Numbered from the stretch's first letter, positions 16,143-25,380 are shown. The stretch is 64,000 nt of DNA from JAEKNW01 sp963677815 (GCA_963677815.1 OY782499.1:2356001-2420000), one strand, 5' to 3'. Translations and numbers: made by a program. The notes: generated from the sequence alone by a model not told the origin.

Positions 16143-17024
16143 CTACAAGCTACTTCTTTTAATCAAATACTTCATCAAATTATCTTCTAAAGCTGTCTTT
16201 GTAGTAAAAGTTACATATTCAATTTTTGAATGAAGACAGTTTTCTTTGATGTAACTAAAGAAATCACTATAAGAAGCTTGATAATTGTCTTTAATTTGCC
16301 AAGGAAAGACTCTTACTTCTGATTTAGTTTCTGAATCAATAAAAATAGTTTCTTTCTTGTAATTGAAGTCAATTTCTTGCTTGTCAACAATATGAAAAAC
16401 GATAACATCATGCTTTAGATAGCGAAAATGTTTAAAGCCTTTGACTAGTTCATCAGCATTATCTAAAAGATCTGAGATGATTATTATCAGACTTCTTTTC
16501 TTGATTTTCTCAGCTATTTGGTGCAAAATTCTTATAGAATTAGTTTTCTTATCAGACTCTAATTCATAGAGTTTCTTATAAATACCAGCAATGAAAGCCT
16601 GATTGGTTTTAGGTGGTTGAAAATAGGATATGTCTTCATTATAAGTAACTAATCCAACTGCGTCATTCTGTTTACTTATCAAATAAGTAAGTGCAGCTGC
16701 AAGAGTTTTGGCATAATCTAATTTTCTAACATTTTGGGAAGAGAAGGCCATAGACTTACTATGGTCTAGTAAAATATAGGCATTTACATTTGTTTCATCT
16801 TCAAACCTTCTCACATAATAGCGGTCTGTCTTTGCATACTGCTTCCAATCAATATCTTTGATTTGGTCACCTGGTATATACTGTCTATAATCAGCAAACT
16901 CGACACTATAACCATGGTAAGGTGACTTATGAAGTCCTACCATAAAGCCTTCCACAATTTCTTTTACATTTAGGTGAAAAGCATCCAGAGTATTAACAAC
17001 TTTCTCAGTTAATAAGTTATTCAT
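16143..17024 (-). CDS. DUF58 family protein (vWA-like)
   Basis: A 293-residue member of the DUF58 family, which usually works with a MoxR AAA ATPase and vWA proteins. The family core is clear: GLHKSPYHGYSVEFADYRQYIPGDQIKDIDW, then YYVRRFEDETN, then a vWA-like MIDAS start VNAYILLDHSKSMAF and SLIIIISDLLDNADE. There is no transmembrane segment, so this is the soluble form. No moxR gene is seen in the window. It is the last gene of a long minus-strand series and starts directly after the upstream stop. Confidence 0.88.
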   Translation of the reverse strand: MNNLLTEKVVNTLDAFHLNVKEIVEGFMVGLHKSPYHGYSVEFADYRQYIPGDQIKDIDWKQYAKTDRYYVRRFEDETNVNAYILLDHSKSMAFSSQNVRKLDYAKTLAAALTYLISKQNDAVGLVTYNEDISYFQPPKTNQAFIAGIYKKLYELESDKKTNSIRILHQIAEKIKKRSLIIIISDLLDNADELVKGFKHFRYLKHDVIVFHIVDKQEIDFNYKKETIFIDSETKSEVRVFPWQIKDNYQASYSDFFSYIKENCLHSKIEYVTFTTKTALEDNLMKYLIKRSSL

Positions 17025-17231
17025 CTAGTCCTTTTTCTTATAGAATAAAGCAAGTGGAACTAATACAAGATAACCAATTGTGAGCACTATAGGAGATATT
17101 GTTTTATCACCTAAGTCATCTCCTGCGTATTTCATAATGACATATCCAGCAACAATCACCAATGTAGCAATAATTAGCAAAATATAATTAATTTTTGTTA
17201 GATTTAATTTATTCGTATATTTCTTTTTCAT
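17025..17231 (-). CDS. Small two-TM membrane protein (DUF3098-like)
   Basis: A 68-residue protein with two hydrophobic segments (YILLIIATLVIVAGYVIM and VLTIGYLVLVPLALF) and basic ends. The arrangement resembles the DUF3098 family of Bacteroidota, often located near cell-division genes, but the match is by pattern only. A TTG at 17243 is in frame; GAGAGG precedes the ATG at 17231, taken as the start. It overlaps neither neighbour and lies in the same operon. Confidence 0.6.
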   Translation of the reverse strand: MKKKYTNKLNLTKINYILLIIATLVIVAGYVIMKYAGDDLGDKTISPIVLTIGYLVLVPLALFYKKKD

Positions 17232-17239
17232 TTTTCCTC

Positions 17240-18007
17240 TCAAAACTTAGTAGTATAAATAATTTGGAAAGCTCTATCAAGAGTTATTTTTTCTCCAGCA
17301 TTGAAATTAGGTGCATTCTCTAATAAATCATATATAGTGAACTTAAACTGTAAATCTGGAATTATGAACCAACCAGCTGAGATATTCAAGTAGCCTTTTC
17401 CATCTCCATAATGTTCAAAATTATTAGATGAATCTTGATTATCATTGAAGGCAAAATTATATTCTAAGAGAAAATTCAAATCCTCTCCTAAACTATAACC
17501 AAGGGTAAGGAATGAATTTATATCCTTATCATTATCATCATTTTCTGTAGATTTATTGATACCCAAAATGACTTTTGAGCCTCTTAGAAAAAGGTCACTT
17601 TTACCAAGAGCAGCATAGAAACCAGGTGATTTCATTTCATATCGATTTTGTCCTTCAACCCATTTTCCATGACCTTCTGAATCAAAACCAACACTTAAAG
17701 CCGGAATATTTACTGTTTCTTTTAGTAATTGAAATTTAGCTTTGAAATCTATATGGTCATACCAATCAGGTTCGTTATTACCAACAAAATTTTCAGCACC
17801 ATAAGAAAAACCTATTGATAGTCTGTCAAAAAGACCGATATCAGAACCTAATCTCATACTAGAATCGCCATAGAATTTAGTTGCAAAACTATAATCTCCC
17901 CTATTTAGAACACTGGCACTCGGTGTGGTAATGGAATTAAATTCATTTATTCCAAGTACCATAGTAAACACAGATAATAAGAAAACTATCAAACTTAACT
18001 TCTTCAT
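17240..18007 (-). CDS. Putative outer-membrane beta-barrel protein
   Basis: A 255-residue exported protein with signal peptide (LSLIVFLLSVFTMVLG). The mature part is made of alternating strands with aromatic girdles (GDYSFATKFYGDSSMRLGSDIGLFDRLSIGFSYG and similar) and ends in a strand with a terminal aromatic (IIYTTKF), as for outer-membrane barrels. The first strand after the signal (FNSITTPSASVLNRGDYSFATKFY) recalls YjbH/transporter-like barrels of FCB bacteria. No substrate can be named. RBS AAAGGAGTAG is strong. It lies three bases after the lipoprotein gene upstream. Confidence 0.65.
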   Translation of the reverse strand: MKKLSLIVFLLSVFTMVLGINEFNSITTPSASVLNRGDYSFATKFYGDSSMRLGSDIGLFDRLSIGFSYGAENFVGNNEPDWYDHIDFKAKFQLLKETVNIPALSVGFDSEGHGKWVEGQNRYEMKSPGFYAALGKSDLFLRGSKVILGINKSTENDDNDKDINSFLTLGYSLGEDLNFLLEYNFAFNDNQDSSNNFEHYGDGKGYLNISAGWFIIPDLQFKFTIYDLLENAPNFNAGEKITLDRAFQIIYTTKF

Positions 18008-18009
18008 TT

Positions 18010-19077
18010 CTACTCCTTTATAATAAATGATTTAGCAATACCTTCAAGCTCTGTAATAAATGGAATCTTTGTTCCAGCAGGATAATAAACTGCTGTATCT
18101 ATCAGATATGCTTTCATGCCTTTAGCGTCATAGATAGCATAACTCTTAAATGTTCCACCCATTTTATTAGTTTTGTTTTCCCAAGCTCCTTGTAAGACAA
18201 AGCCATCATATTGCAGACCTTGCCAAGTGATAAATGACTTAGGCATAATCTTGCTTCTTAACCAGTCTATTGTATCACCATCTAAAATTTCTTGTCCAAT
18301 AATAGACCTTGCTTTACGAATCCAGTCTTCAGAAAAAGCATCATAAGCTATATCTTCTGTATATATAGTTACAAATTTATCTGGTAAAACAGTATTTTTC
18401 TTCTTGTATCTATAAATATATGATATTAAATTCTTATCTTTATATTCCTTATATAATTGGAATGTAGAAGGTATTTCAAGACTGTAAGAATAGTCCTCAA
18501 ATTGCTGGTCTAGACTGCCTCTATAATAGACTCTTTTTGTCATACGGGCTAGAAATCTTTTTTCATAATCTAAATATAAATCAGCAATTCTTGATAGAAT
18601 AATATTTTCTAGGGTTTCTTTATTACTACCTAGAACAAAAGTCACTAATTGATCATCAGACCATTCATTTTGATAGGTTAAGATTGCAGGTTGCCCACTT
18701 ATAATTTTTTCAAGTTTAGACTTGGGAAGTTTATCATTAATAAAAGCACTCAATCTACCAGGAATATCTAAGTTACAAATAAATATAATATTCTTAGCTT
18801 TTTTATATTCTTCAAAATCATCAAAGTTTTTACTAAACAGTTCGAATGCTCTCTCTTTCTGTGCTCCTTGAAAAGGATATCCAAATTGTTGTTTCATAAT
18901 TTTATCAGTGTTCTTATCTAAAATTTGATTAGAAAATAGATAAACATCTTGATGATTACCATAGGATACTGCTTTTGAGTTATCAGTGAATTCTGTCATA
19001 GGCATATAAGTATCTTCAGCCTTATTACAAGAAATCAAAACACAAGATAATAGCAAAATATAGATTATATGCTTCAC
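18010..19077 (-). CDS. DUF4837-like lipoprotein
   Basis: A 355-residue lipoprotein: signal peptide with lipobox LISC (Cys17), then SKAVSYGNHQDVYLFSNQ, a hallmark opening of DUF4837 proteins of Bacteroidota, and a second half with WLRSKIMPKSFITWQGLQYDGFVLQGAWENKTNKMGGTFKSY. The function of DUF4837 is unknown; a periplasmic or outer-membrane role is inferred. The start is GTG at 19077, overlapping the pgsA stop in GTGA, so translation is coupled. Confidence 0.65.
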   Translation of the reverse strand: MKHIIYILLLSCVLISCNKAEDTYMPMTEFTDNSKAVSYGNHQDVYLFSNQILDKNTDKIMKQQFGYPFQGAQKERAFELFSKNFDDFEEYKKAKNIIFICNLDIPGRLSAFINDKLPKSKLEKIISGQPAILTYQNEWSDDQLVTFVLGSNKETLENIILSRIADLYLDYEKRFLARMTKRVYYRGSLDQQFEDYSYSLEIPSTFQLYKEYKDKNLISYIYRYKKKNTVLPDKFVTIYTEDIAYDAFSEDWIRKARSIIGQEILDGDTIDWLRSKIMPKSFITWQGLQYDGFVLQGAWENKTNKMGGTFKSYAIYDAKGMKAYLIDTAVYYPAGTKIPFITELEGIAKSFIIKE

Positions 19078-19613
19078 GCAAAAATTTCCTTTATGTTTTT
19101 AAAATATGATGCCCCTGAAAGTATTGTTACAAGAGCTACTAGCCAGAAATATATATTTAAGTAGAGAGAATATTCACTTAGGTTGAAGTTTAATCCTAAG
19201 AGAAAAAGTGATAAAGTTAAGCCTACCATTTGGGTAACAGTTTTAATTTTCCCCCAGTAATTAGCTGCTAAGTAAATTTTCTTTTTCTTATAAATATCTC
19301 TCAAAATTGTAATCATTAGTTCTCTTCCAGCAATAATTATGAAAATCCAAATTGAGAGGTAGCCATGTTTACCAAAAGTTAGCAAGGCAAGAGCAGAAAG
19401 AACAAGAAGCTTATCAGCTAAGGGGTCCATAATCTTACCAAAGTTAGATATTACTTGGAATTTTCTAGCCAAATAGCCATCGAAATAATCAGTAACAGAG
19501 GCTATTATGAATAAAGTGAAGGCTAGCATAAGTTCATTTTGAGTAAAGTAATAGATGAAGAAGGGAATTATTATCACCCTCAACATGGTTAATATATTAG
19601 GTATATGTTTCAT
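19074..19613 (-). CDS. pgsA: CDP-diacylglycerol--glycerol-3-phosphate 3-phosphatidyltransferase
   Basis: Integral membrane enzyme (179 residues) making phosphatidylglycerol phosphate. The CDP-alcohol phosphotransferase signature DG-AR-(8)-G-(3)-D-(3)-D is complete in DYFDGYLARKFQVISNFGKIMDPLADK, preceded by the typical N-terminus HIPNILTMLRVIIIPFF. About five membrane segments. It is preceded by a 318-residue membrane protein gene and followed by the overlapping lipoprotein gene. Confidence 0.95.
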   Translation of the reverse strand: MKHIPNILTMLRVIIIPFFIYYFTQNELMLAFTLFIIASVTDYFDGYLARKFQVISNFGKIMDPLADKLLVLSALALLTFGKHGYLSIWIFIIIAGRELMITILRDIYKKKKIYLAANYWGKIKTVTQMVGLTLSLFLLGLNFNLSEYSLYLNIYFWLVALVTILSGASYFKNIKEIFA

Positions 19614-20570
19614 TTAAATTTCAATCCTTTCTTTTTTTATACTGAATAGTGTAATATTTAGCAGAAGCAAGAAAACACTACAAATTGAATTTTTTATATC
19701 AATATCAGTTTGCAAAACATTTTTTACTTGGGGAACTAAATAAAGTCCATGAACAACAAGTAAAATGAATAGAGCAATAGATTTATTCCAGAATAGTTTA
19801 TTATGATATTTTCTGGGAGAAATATGACCTTTTAATAGGAAGTTTATTCTCTCAAGATATTTATTCTTCAAGTAATAATCTACTAGTTGAATGAAGAGTG
19901 TTAAGATAAGAAGTATTATAAAAAGATTTATAGCCTCAAAATAGTTTTGAAACTGGTTTCTATTTCTATAATCTTCTTTCTTTTCTAATAAGATTTTAAA
20001 ATCATTCATTAAAGAAGAAAATTTTTCTTTATTAAAATAGTAATGTTTAATATTAGATTTTACCGAGGGTATTTTATCGCTTTCTAAAAAGACATAATCA
20101 TTTTCTTGCAAATAGTCTTGAATAGAAATAATCTGATCTATAGTTTTTAATTCAGGTGAAAATGATATAAGCAGTTCATTAGGTAAATAAAGTTTCATTT
20201 TGCTAAGCAGAGATTTATTTGATTTATTTAAGCTAGAATTATTCATAAAATCTTTCAATTTACTATCAAACAGAAGAGTGTCAATAAATGAAGCTTGAGG
20301 TTGAACAGTTATACTTCTGAAATCTGCTTCAGAATACTGAGTCATGATATCATTTCTCACTTGATTTAATTCACTTGTCTGAGTGCTATATATAGAAAAT
20401 TCTAAAGTAGATAAGTCATTTATTAGAACTTGCTCATGGTCTGATAAGATTTTGTAAGCTGCTTGCCCAAATGCCTGACTTCTAATATCAAGATAATTCT
20501 GATAAGCGAAATTAAAGATAAGTATAATGACAATTATTATTATGTTTAGGAGAAGGAATCTCTTTTTCAT
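19614..20570 (-). CDS. Membrane protein paired with an ABC-like ATPase
   Basis: A 318-residue protein with one N-terminal transmembrane segment (LLLNIIIIVIILIFNFAYQ), a soluble, charged domain of about 190 residues, and three closely set hydrophobic segments in the C-terminal third (NLFIILLILTLFIQLVDYYL; SIALFILLVVHGLYLV; ICSVFLLLLNITLFSI). No family recognised. Its start overlaps the stop of the ATPase gene by ATGA, so the two are probably made together and may form one machine with the ATPase on the cytoplasmic face. The topology resembles ABC-2 or FtsX-like permeases only loosely. Confidence 0.6.
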   Translation of the reverse strand: MKKRFLLLNIIIIVIILIFNFAYQNYLDIRSQAFGQAAYKILSDHEQVLINDLSTLEFSIYSTQTSELNQVRNDIMTQYSEADFRSITVQPQASFIDTLLFDSKLKDFMNNSSLNKSNKSLLSKMKLYLPNELLISFSPELKTIDQIISIQDYLQENDYVFLESDKIPSVKSNIKHYYFNKEKFSSLMNDFKILLEKKEDYRNRNQFQNYFEAINLFIILLILTLFIQLVDYYLKNKYLERINFLLKGHISPRKYHNKLFWNKSIALFILLVVHGLYLVPQVKNVLQTDIDIKNSICSVFLLLLNITLFSIKKERIEI

Positions 20571-21160
20571 ATTTGAACAACTCCTTCTTCATCTATGATG
20601 TATGTAAAATCCATTTCTGGGATTCTTAATCTAGAAGTTAGCAAAACTGTTCCCCCATCACTCTTATATTTTGATAAGATTTTGCCAACCAAAGTTAAGT
20701 CATCTTTTGTGAAACATTGATCAAAATCATCTATAATAAGAAGACTTGGATACATACCACAGGCAATGGCTAACTCAAGTAGTTTTTTCTTTCTTAAAGC
20801 TAGCTCTGAAACTAATCTTTCAAGATCATTTTCTAATTCAGCTAGCATTGCATAATCGAGAATTGACTCTCTTTTGAGTTTTCCACTAAAGAAAATATTT
20901 TCATTTATGCTTTTCTCTGATAATAGATGTACTTCATTTGTTAATAGATAAGTATCAATTCTCATTTTATCAATATTCTGGAAATCGATTAGCCCCCTAT
21001 AATCTCTATAGAGACCATGAAGTGTTCTAGCTAATAAGCTTTTTCCTGCAAACTCTGGACCTACTAAAGCATTTATAGTAGCATCAGGTAGCAACATTTC
21101 CGGAAGGCGTAAGACTACTCTCTTATTACTAATTACTTCTAAATCATTTACTTGCAACAT
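20567..21160 (-). CDS. Degenerate ABC-type ATPase
   Basis: A 197-residue ABC-like nucleotide-binding protein. Walker A is GPEFAGKS and Walker B is PSLLIIDDFD. The usual LSGGQ signature is replaced by LVSELALRKKKLLELAIA, where only the following helix is kept, and the Walker B glutamate is Asp. It may therefore be a low-activity or specialised ATPase. Adjacent membrane protein at 19614-20570 is the likely partner. A GTG at 21172 is in frame; the ATG at 21160 gives the usual ABC N-terminus (MLQVNDLEVIS). The start overlaps the upstream methyltransferase gene. Confidence 0.72.
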   Translation of the reverse strand: MLQVNDLEVISNKRVVLRLPEMLLPDATINALVGPEFAGKSLLARTLHGLYRDYRGLIDFQNIDKMRIDTYLLTNEVHLLSEKSINENIFFSGKLKRESILDYAMLAELENDLERLVSELALRKKKLLELAIACGMYPSLLIIDDFDQCFTKDDLTLVGKILSKYKSDGGTVLLTSRLRIPEMDFTYIIDEEGVVQI

Positions 21161-21788
21161 ATTCAAATCCACTAATTATAATCTGGTTAATTTTAATCTG
21201 TTCTATCAATTTTATCTTTTTATTTTCTAAGTAAGCTTTTAAATCCTCTTCCCTATCACTTGCATAAAGTAACCATGCTTGGCCCCTATCATTAATATTT
21301 CTTTCCACACAAGCAAAGACATCTTCCATAGTGCAAGTTACTTCAAACTTAGCCTGGTTTCTTCTTGCTACTGGACTCATTCTTCCTTGCCCCATTTTAA
21401 CATAAGGAGGATTTGCGATTATCAAGTCGTATTTATTCTGACTAGTATATTTTCTCAAATCTTCCTGAATAACATCAATTTTTAGCTTGAGCAAATTGCA
21501 GTTATATTGTGCTAAAAGGACCTGCTCTAAATCAATCTCGATTCCTGTAAAAGCCCAAGAAGGAAATCTTTTCTTTAGCATTATTGTATTTATGCCACTA
21601 CCTAATCCCAATTCTAGAACGTGTAATTTTTGTTCATTCTTTGGGCTTAATCTATTTATCAGAATCTGATTAAAAAGCTCATTATCAGTAGATATTCTCT
21701 GTCCTTCTTTATGCTGAAACATCATTGTTCCATCAGGCAAGATAACTCTTGAACCATTAACTTCAAGCCAAAAACTATCAATAAGCAT
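21144..21788 (-). CDS. TrmN6-like tRNA/N6-adenine methyltransferase
   Basis: A 214-residue class I SAM methyltransferase. SAM motif I is VLELGLGSGINTIMLKKRF, the acidic ribose-binding residue is in GIEIDLEQ, and catalytic motif IV is DLIIANPPYVK, which marks N6-adenine methyltransferases. Downstream GRMSPVARRNQAKFEVTCTMEDVF is typical of TrmN6/YfiC (tRNA1-Val A37). HemK-like protein methyltransferases also have NPPY, but their N-terminal domain is missing. It starts 12 bp after nadA. Confidence 0.82.
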   Translation of the reverse strand: MLIDSFWLEVNGSRVILPDGTMMFQHKEGQRISTDNELFNQILINRLSPKNEQKLHVLELGLGSGINTIMLKKRFPSWAFTGIEIDLEQVLLAQYNCNLLKLKIDVIQEDLRKYTSQNKYDLIIANPPYVKMGQGRMSPVARRNQAKFEVTCTMEDVFACVERNINDRGQAWLLYASDREEDLKAYLENKKIKLIEQIKINQIIISGFEYVASK

Positions 21789-21800
21789 ATTTATTATATG

Positions 21801-22709
21801 TTAAGATAGTTTTAACATTGCATCAATACTCTTTTTTGCTTCTTTAGCTAAGTCATTAGGAAGCACGATTTCAAATTCTTCCTTCTGCAAGCTTGTTAAT
21901 ACATCCTCAAGATGTATTTTTTTCATATTCACACATATGGCCTTGTTTGCTAATGGAACAATTGATTTATCAGGATTATCTCTTTTAATTTGTTCGTATA
22001 AGCCAACTTCTGTTCCAATAATTAAATTATCATGTTCTTTAGCATAATCAGCCATGCCTTTTGTTGAAGCTACAAGATCAGCATATTTTACTATTTCTGT
22101 TGGGCATTCAGGGTGTACTAATAATTTGTGTTTAGGATACTCTCTTTTTGCATTAAGAACATCCTGCTTGGTCATTTTTATATGATGAACAGGACAGTAG
22201 CCATCCCAAACTATAATATGTCTTTTAGTTTGATGAGCTGCATAAGTTCCCAAATTCTGATCTGGTACAAAAAGAATTTTTTGATCTTTTGGGAAAGATT
22301 CGATTATTTTCACTGCATTTGATGAGGTACAGCAAATATCACTTTCCGCTTTAACTTCTGCAGTTGAATTTACATAACACATAACAATTGCATTAGGATG
22401 ATTATTTTTGAACTGCTTTAGCTGTTCTCTAGTAATCATCTCAGCCATAGGGCATCCAGCATCTTCTACTGGAAGAAGTACCTTAGTCTTAGGTGAGAGA
22501 ATCTTGGCTGTCTCTGCCATAAACTTCACACCACAAAAAAGAATTATATCAGCTTTAACTTTACTAGCTTCAATAGATAACTGCAAAGAATCACCCACAA
22601 AATCAGCAATATCTTGAACATCTAAAGTTACATAGTTATGAGCCAATATCACAACATTTTTTTCTTTCTTTAATCTATCAATTTCCTTTAATAATTCCTG
22701 CTTCTCCAT
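21801..22709 (-). CDS. nadA: Quinolinate synthase A
   Basis: [4Fe-4S] enzyme condensing iminoaspartate with dihydroxyacetone phosphate to quinolinate in NAD synthesis; 302 residues, the short form. Signature regions: VILAHNYVTLDVQDIADFVGDSLQLS, the first cluster Cys in LFCGVKFMAETAKIL, AVVMCY-type strand (AIVMCYVNSTAEVKA), and further Cys in SDICCTSSNAV and VHPECPTEIV. The C-terminal EFEIVLPNDLAKEAKKSIDAML is normal. nadB and nadC are not in the window. It is the head of the segment running down to DUF58. Confidence 0.96.
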   Translation of the reverse strand: MEKQELLKEIDRLKKEKNVVILAHNYVTLDVQDIADFVGDSLQLSIEASKVKADIILFCGVKFMAETAKILSPKTKVLLPVEDAGCPMAEMITREQLKQFKNNHPNAIVMCYVNSTAEVKAESDICCTSSNAVKIIESFPKDQKILFVPDQNLGTYAAHQTKRHIIVWDGYCPVHHIKMTKQDVLNAKREYPKHKLLVHPECPTEIVKYADLVASTKGMADYAKEHDNLIIGTEVGLYEQIKRDNPDKSIVPLANKAICVNMKKIHLEDVLTSLQKEEFEIVLPNDLAKEAKKSIDAMLKLS

Positions 22710-22831
22710 TTTATCCTCTATATTAATTTTATTAATTTTCTCGCCAATTTATAATATACTTCTACATTAGTATGATTGAAGCATTTTAATCATCCCTTTC
22801 CTTGCAGAATCTTATGTAAGTCTATCAAAGG

Positions 22832-23266
22832 TTATAGTTTTGTATGTCCAAAACCACCCTGACCGCGCCCAGTCTCTGATAATTCTTCAACAAGCACCCA
22901 ATCGGGACTTTCATACTTACTAACAACTATTTGAGCTATTCGCATCTTATTGCTGATAGTAAAGTTTTCATCTGAAAAGTTATAAAGAATTACCTTAACC
23001 TCGCCTCTATAATCAGGGTCAATAGTTCCTGGGGAATTCAAAACACCTATTTGGTGCTTAAGGGCTAAACCACTTCTTGGTCTAACTTGAACTTCATAAC
23101 CTTCATCAATAGCAATAGCCAACCCTGTTGGAATAAGAGCTATACTCTTAGGTGCCAGAGTCATATCTTTATCTAAGCAAGCACAGATATCATAGCCTGC
23201 TGCATGTTCCGAATATCTCTTAGGCAGTAAGGCTTTTTCATTTAGCTTTTTAATTTGGATTATCAT
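22832..23266 (-). CDS. dut: dUTP diphosphatase
   Basis: Trimeric dUTPase, 144 residues. All five motifs are present: AAGYDICA (I), RPRSGLALK (II), GTIDPDYRGEVKVIL (III), MRIAQIVVSK (IV) and the glycine-rich tail GRGQGGFGHT (V). It removes dUTP and supplies dUMP. It overlaps the ispA-like stop by one base. Confidence 0.96.
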   Translation of the reverse strand: MIIQIKKLNEKALLPKRYSEHAAGYDICACLDKDMTLAPKSIALIPTGLAIAIDEGYEVQVRPRSGLALKHQIGVLNSPGTIDPDYRGEVKVILYNFSDENFTISNKMRIAQIVVSKYESPDWVLVEELSETGRGQGGFGHTKL

Positions 23267-24162
23267 TAGAATTTTCTTGTTAGAATGAAGTCAGTCAATA
23301 ATTCTAATTTTTCAGCTTTATCTCCATAGTGGGAAAGAATTTTCTTAGCACTAGTAATGAGTTTCTCTGCCATTTCATGAGATTTATCTAATCCATAAAC
23401 TGCAGGGAAGGTAGCTTTTTGTACTTCTGCATCTTTGCCAATTGTCTTTCCGAGTATAGCTGAATTACCCTCGATATCTAATATATCATCAACAATTTGA
23501 AAAGCTAAACCAATTTTGGAAGCATACTTATCTAATCTTTCAATATCTTCCTGGGGAGCATTAGCTGCTAAGCAACCAAATCTAACTGCTAAGTTAAGTA
23601 ATTTAGCTGTTTTATTCTCATGAATATATTCTAAAGTTTTCTTAGTTGTCTTCTTATTTTCATAAGCAATATCGTTCATCTGTCCGGAAATAATCCCATC
23701 TGAACCAGCAGTCACAGCTAATTCTTTAATATACATAAGTTTTTCTTCATCACTGAAAGGAGAATTAGCTAACAAATCAAAAGCTGATACTAAGAGAGCA
23801 TCACCAGCTAACAAGGCGATATCTGAGCCATAAACTACATGACATGATTGTTTTCCACGACGCATATCATCATTATCTATCTCAGGTAAATCATCATGTA
23901 TTAGAGTATATGTATGTAAAAGTTCAATAGCACCTGCTAAATACTTGACTTTTGAATAATCAGTATCGAAAAGAGAGTATATAGAAAGAGTTAAGTATGG
24001 TCTAATTCTCTTTCCACCAGCAAACAATGTATGTCTAATTGCTTTATGTATTTGCTTAGGGTATTCATCTTTTCTCGGCAAAAACCTGTCTAAAACAATA
24101 TTTACTATTTCTCTCTTTTCTCTAATATCTCTTTTAATCATCATTGACTTTTGATTAGACAT
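23266..24162 (-). CDS. ispA: Polyprenyl synthetase (farnesyl/geranylgeranyl diphosphate synthase)
   Basis: Trans-isoprenyl diphosphate synthase, 298 residues. First aspartate-rich motif LIHDDLPEIDNDDMRRG and second motif QIVDDILDIEG, plus KTAKLLNLAVRFG in between. The DDxxxxD form and short length match bacterial FPP/GGPP synthases (IspA type). It sits between xseB and dut, an arrangement often seen with the xseB-ispA pair. Chain length cannot be set with certainty. Confidence 0.92.
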   Translation of the reverse strand: MSNQKSMMIKRDIREKREIVNIVLDRFLPRKDEYPKQIHKAIRHTLFAGGKRIRPYLTLSIYSLFDTDYSKVKYLAGAIELLHTYTLIHDDLPEIDNDDMRRGKQSCHVVYGSDIALLAGDALLVSAFDLLANSPFSDEEKLMYIKELAVTAGSDGIISGQMNDIAYENKKTTKKTLEYIHENKTAKLLNLAVRFGCLAANAPQEDIERLDKYASKIGLAFQIVDDILDIEGNSAILGKTIGKDAEVQKATFPAVYGLDKSHEMAEKLITSAKKILSHYGDKAEKLELLTDFILTRKF

Positions 24163-24166
24163 TTAA

Positions 24167-24379
24167 TTACTTCTCCTGGTTCTTTCGGTTAATTACTTGT
24201 ATTTTTTCTTCAAATTTATTTAATTGCTTTTCACAAAAAGCTAATAAGTATTTCCCTCTTTCATAGAGTTCCATCATCTTTTCTAATGATATTTCTGCTT
24301 CTTCAAGTTTAACTACTATTTCATTCAACTCTTTCACAGCTGATTCATAGTTTTTGGGTTCAATATTTTTCTTTTCCAT
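24167..24379 (-). CDS. xseB: Exodeoxyribonuclease VII small subunit
   Basis: A 70-residue, mostly helical protein with the family core YESAVKELNEIVVKLEEAEISLEKMMELYERGKYLL, followed by a second helix with Cys-Glu (FCEKQLNKFEEKIQ). It pairs with XseA, which is not in the window. Gene spacing to ispA is four bases. Confidence 0.93.
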   Translation of the reverse strand: MEKKNIEPKNYESAVKELNEIVVKLEEAEISLEKMMELYERGKYLLAFCEKQLNKFEEKIQVINRKNQEK

Positions 24380-24387
24380 CTCTAAAC

Positions 24388-25314
24388 CTAAGTAAACATT
24401 GCTTCCACAAATTCTTTAGCATCAAAATCTTGTAAGTCCTCAATTCCCTCACCAACACCGATTAGTTTTACGGGAACATTTAAAACTTTTTTAATATTTA
24501 AAATTATACCACCTTTGGCAGTTCCATCGAGTTTTGTCAATACTAAACCTGTAAGAGGAACAATTCCATTGAAAGTTTTAGCTTGGTTAACAGCATTCTG
24601 TCCTGTAGTAGAATCTAAGACCAAAAATACTTCATGAGGTCCATCTGGGGAAACCTTTTGAATTGTTCTATATATTTTATCTAACTCTTTCATTAAGTTA
24701 GCCCTGTTGTGCTGTCTACCAGCAGTATCTATCATTACCACATCTTTATTTTTTGCTATTGCTGATTTAATTCCATCAAAAACAACTGCTGAAGGGTCTG
24801 CACCTTGATCTTGTTTGACAATATCCACATCTGCTCTATCTGACCAAATAGTTAGTTGTTCAACAGCTGCTGCTCTAAAAGTATCACCAGCAATCATTAA
24901 CACAGACTTCCCTTCATCGTGAAATCTTTTAGCAAGTTTTCCAATAGTTGTGGTTTTACCTACTCCATTAACACCAATAAATAGTATAATGTATGGCTTT
25001 TTATCAGTCATTACAAAGACTTCTTCATTCTCTTGATAATCAGACATCAATTCTTGAGTCATTATATCTTTGATAATCTCTTGAACTTGTTCAGTTTCTT
25101 TTATTTTATTTATTCTTATTTCATCACGTAGTTTATCAATAATTTTTGTGGTCATCTCTACCCCAGTATCACCCTGGAGTAAAATCTCTTCTAACTGTTC
25201 TAAAAGTTCTTCATCAACTACGCCTCTAAGCTTTACTGCTTCGGCAATTTTACCTATGAAATTATTTTTAGTAGTAGCTAATTTATCTTTCAGCTTTTTC
25301 ACAAATTTAAACAT
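24388..25314 (-). CDS. ftsY: Signal recognition particle receptor FtsY
   Basis: SRP-type GTPase of 308 residues: a short N domain (FVKKLKDKLATTKNNFIGKI) with no long acidic A domain, then the NG domain with G1 FIGVNGVGKTTTIGKLA, DTFRAAAVEQL, G3 MIDTAGRQHNRANLM, G4 LTKLDGTAKGG and the closing GVGEGIEDLQDFDAKEFVEAMF. It targets SRP-ribosome complexes to SecYEG. First gene of its transcript with a good promoter upstream. Confidence 0.97.
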   Translation of the reverse strand: MFKFVKKLKDKLATTKNNFIGKIAEAVKLRGVVDEELLEQLEEILLQGDTGVEMTTKIIDKLRDEIRINKIKETEQVQEIIKDIMTQELMSDYQENEEVFVMTDKKPYIILFIGVNGVGKTTTIGKLAKRFHDEGKSVLMIAGDTFRAAAVEQLTIWSDRADVDIVKQDQGADPSAVVFDGIKSAIAKNKDVVMIDTAGRQHNRANLMKELDKIYRTIQKVSPDGPHEVFLVLDSTTGQNAVNQAKTFNGIVPLTGLVLTKLDGTAKGGIILNIKKVLNVPVKLIGVGEGIEDLQDFDAKEFVEAMFT

Positions 25315-25352
25315 TACTCTGCTCCTAAAGTAAATAACTATTATTTTATGTC

Positions 25353-25380
25353 ATTATAAGTGAACTTAAATAAAAGTCAA
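25353..25380 (-). promoter_or_regulatory. Sigma70 promoter of the ftsY operon
   Basis: Minus strand: TTGACT (25380-25375), a 16-bp spacer and a perfect -10 TATAAT (25358-25353), 38 bp ahead of the ftsY start; RBS TTAGGAGCAG follows. Confidence 0.75.
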
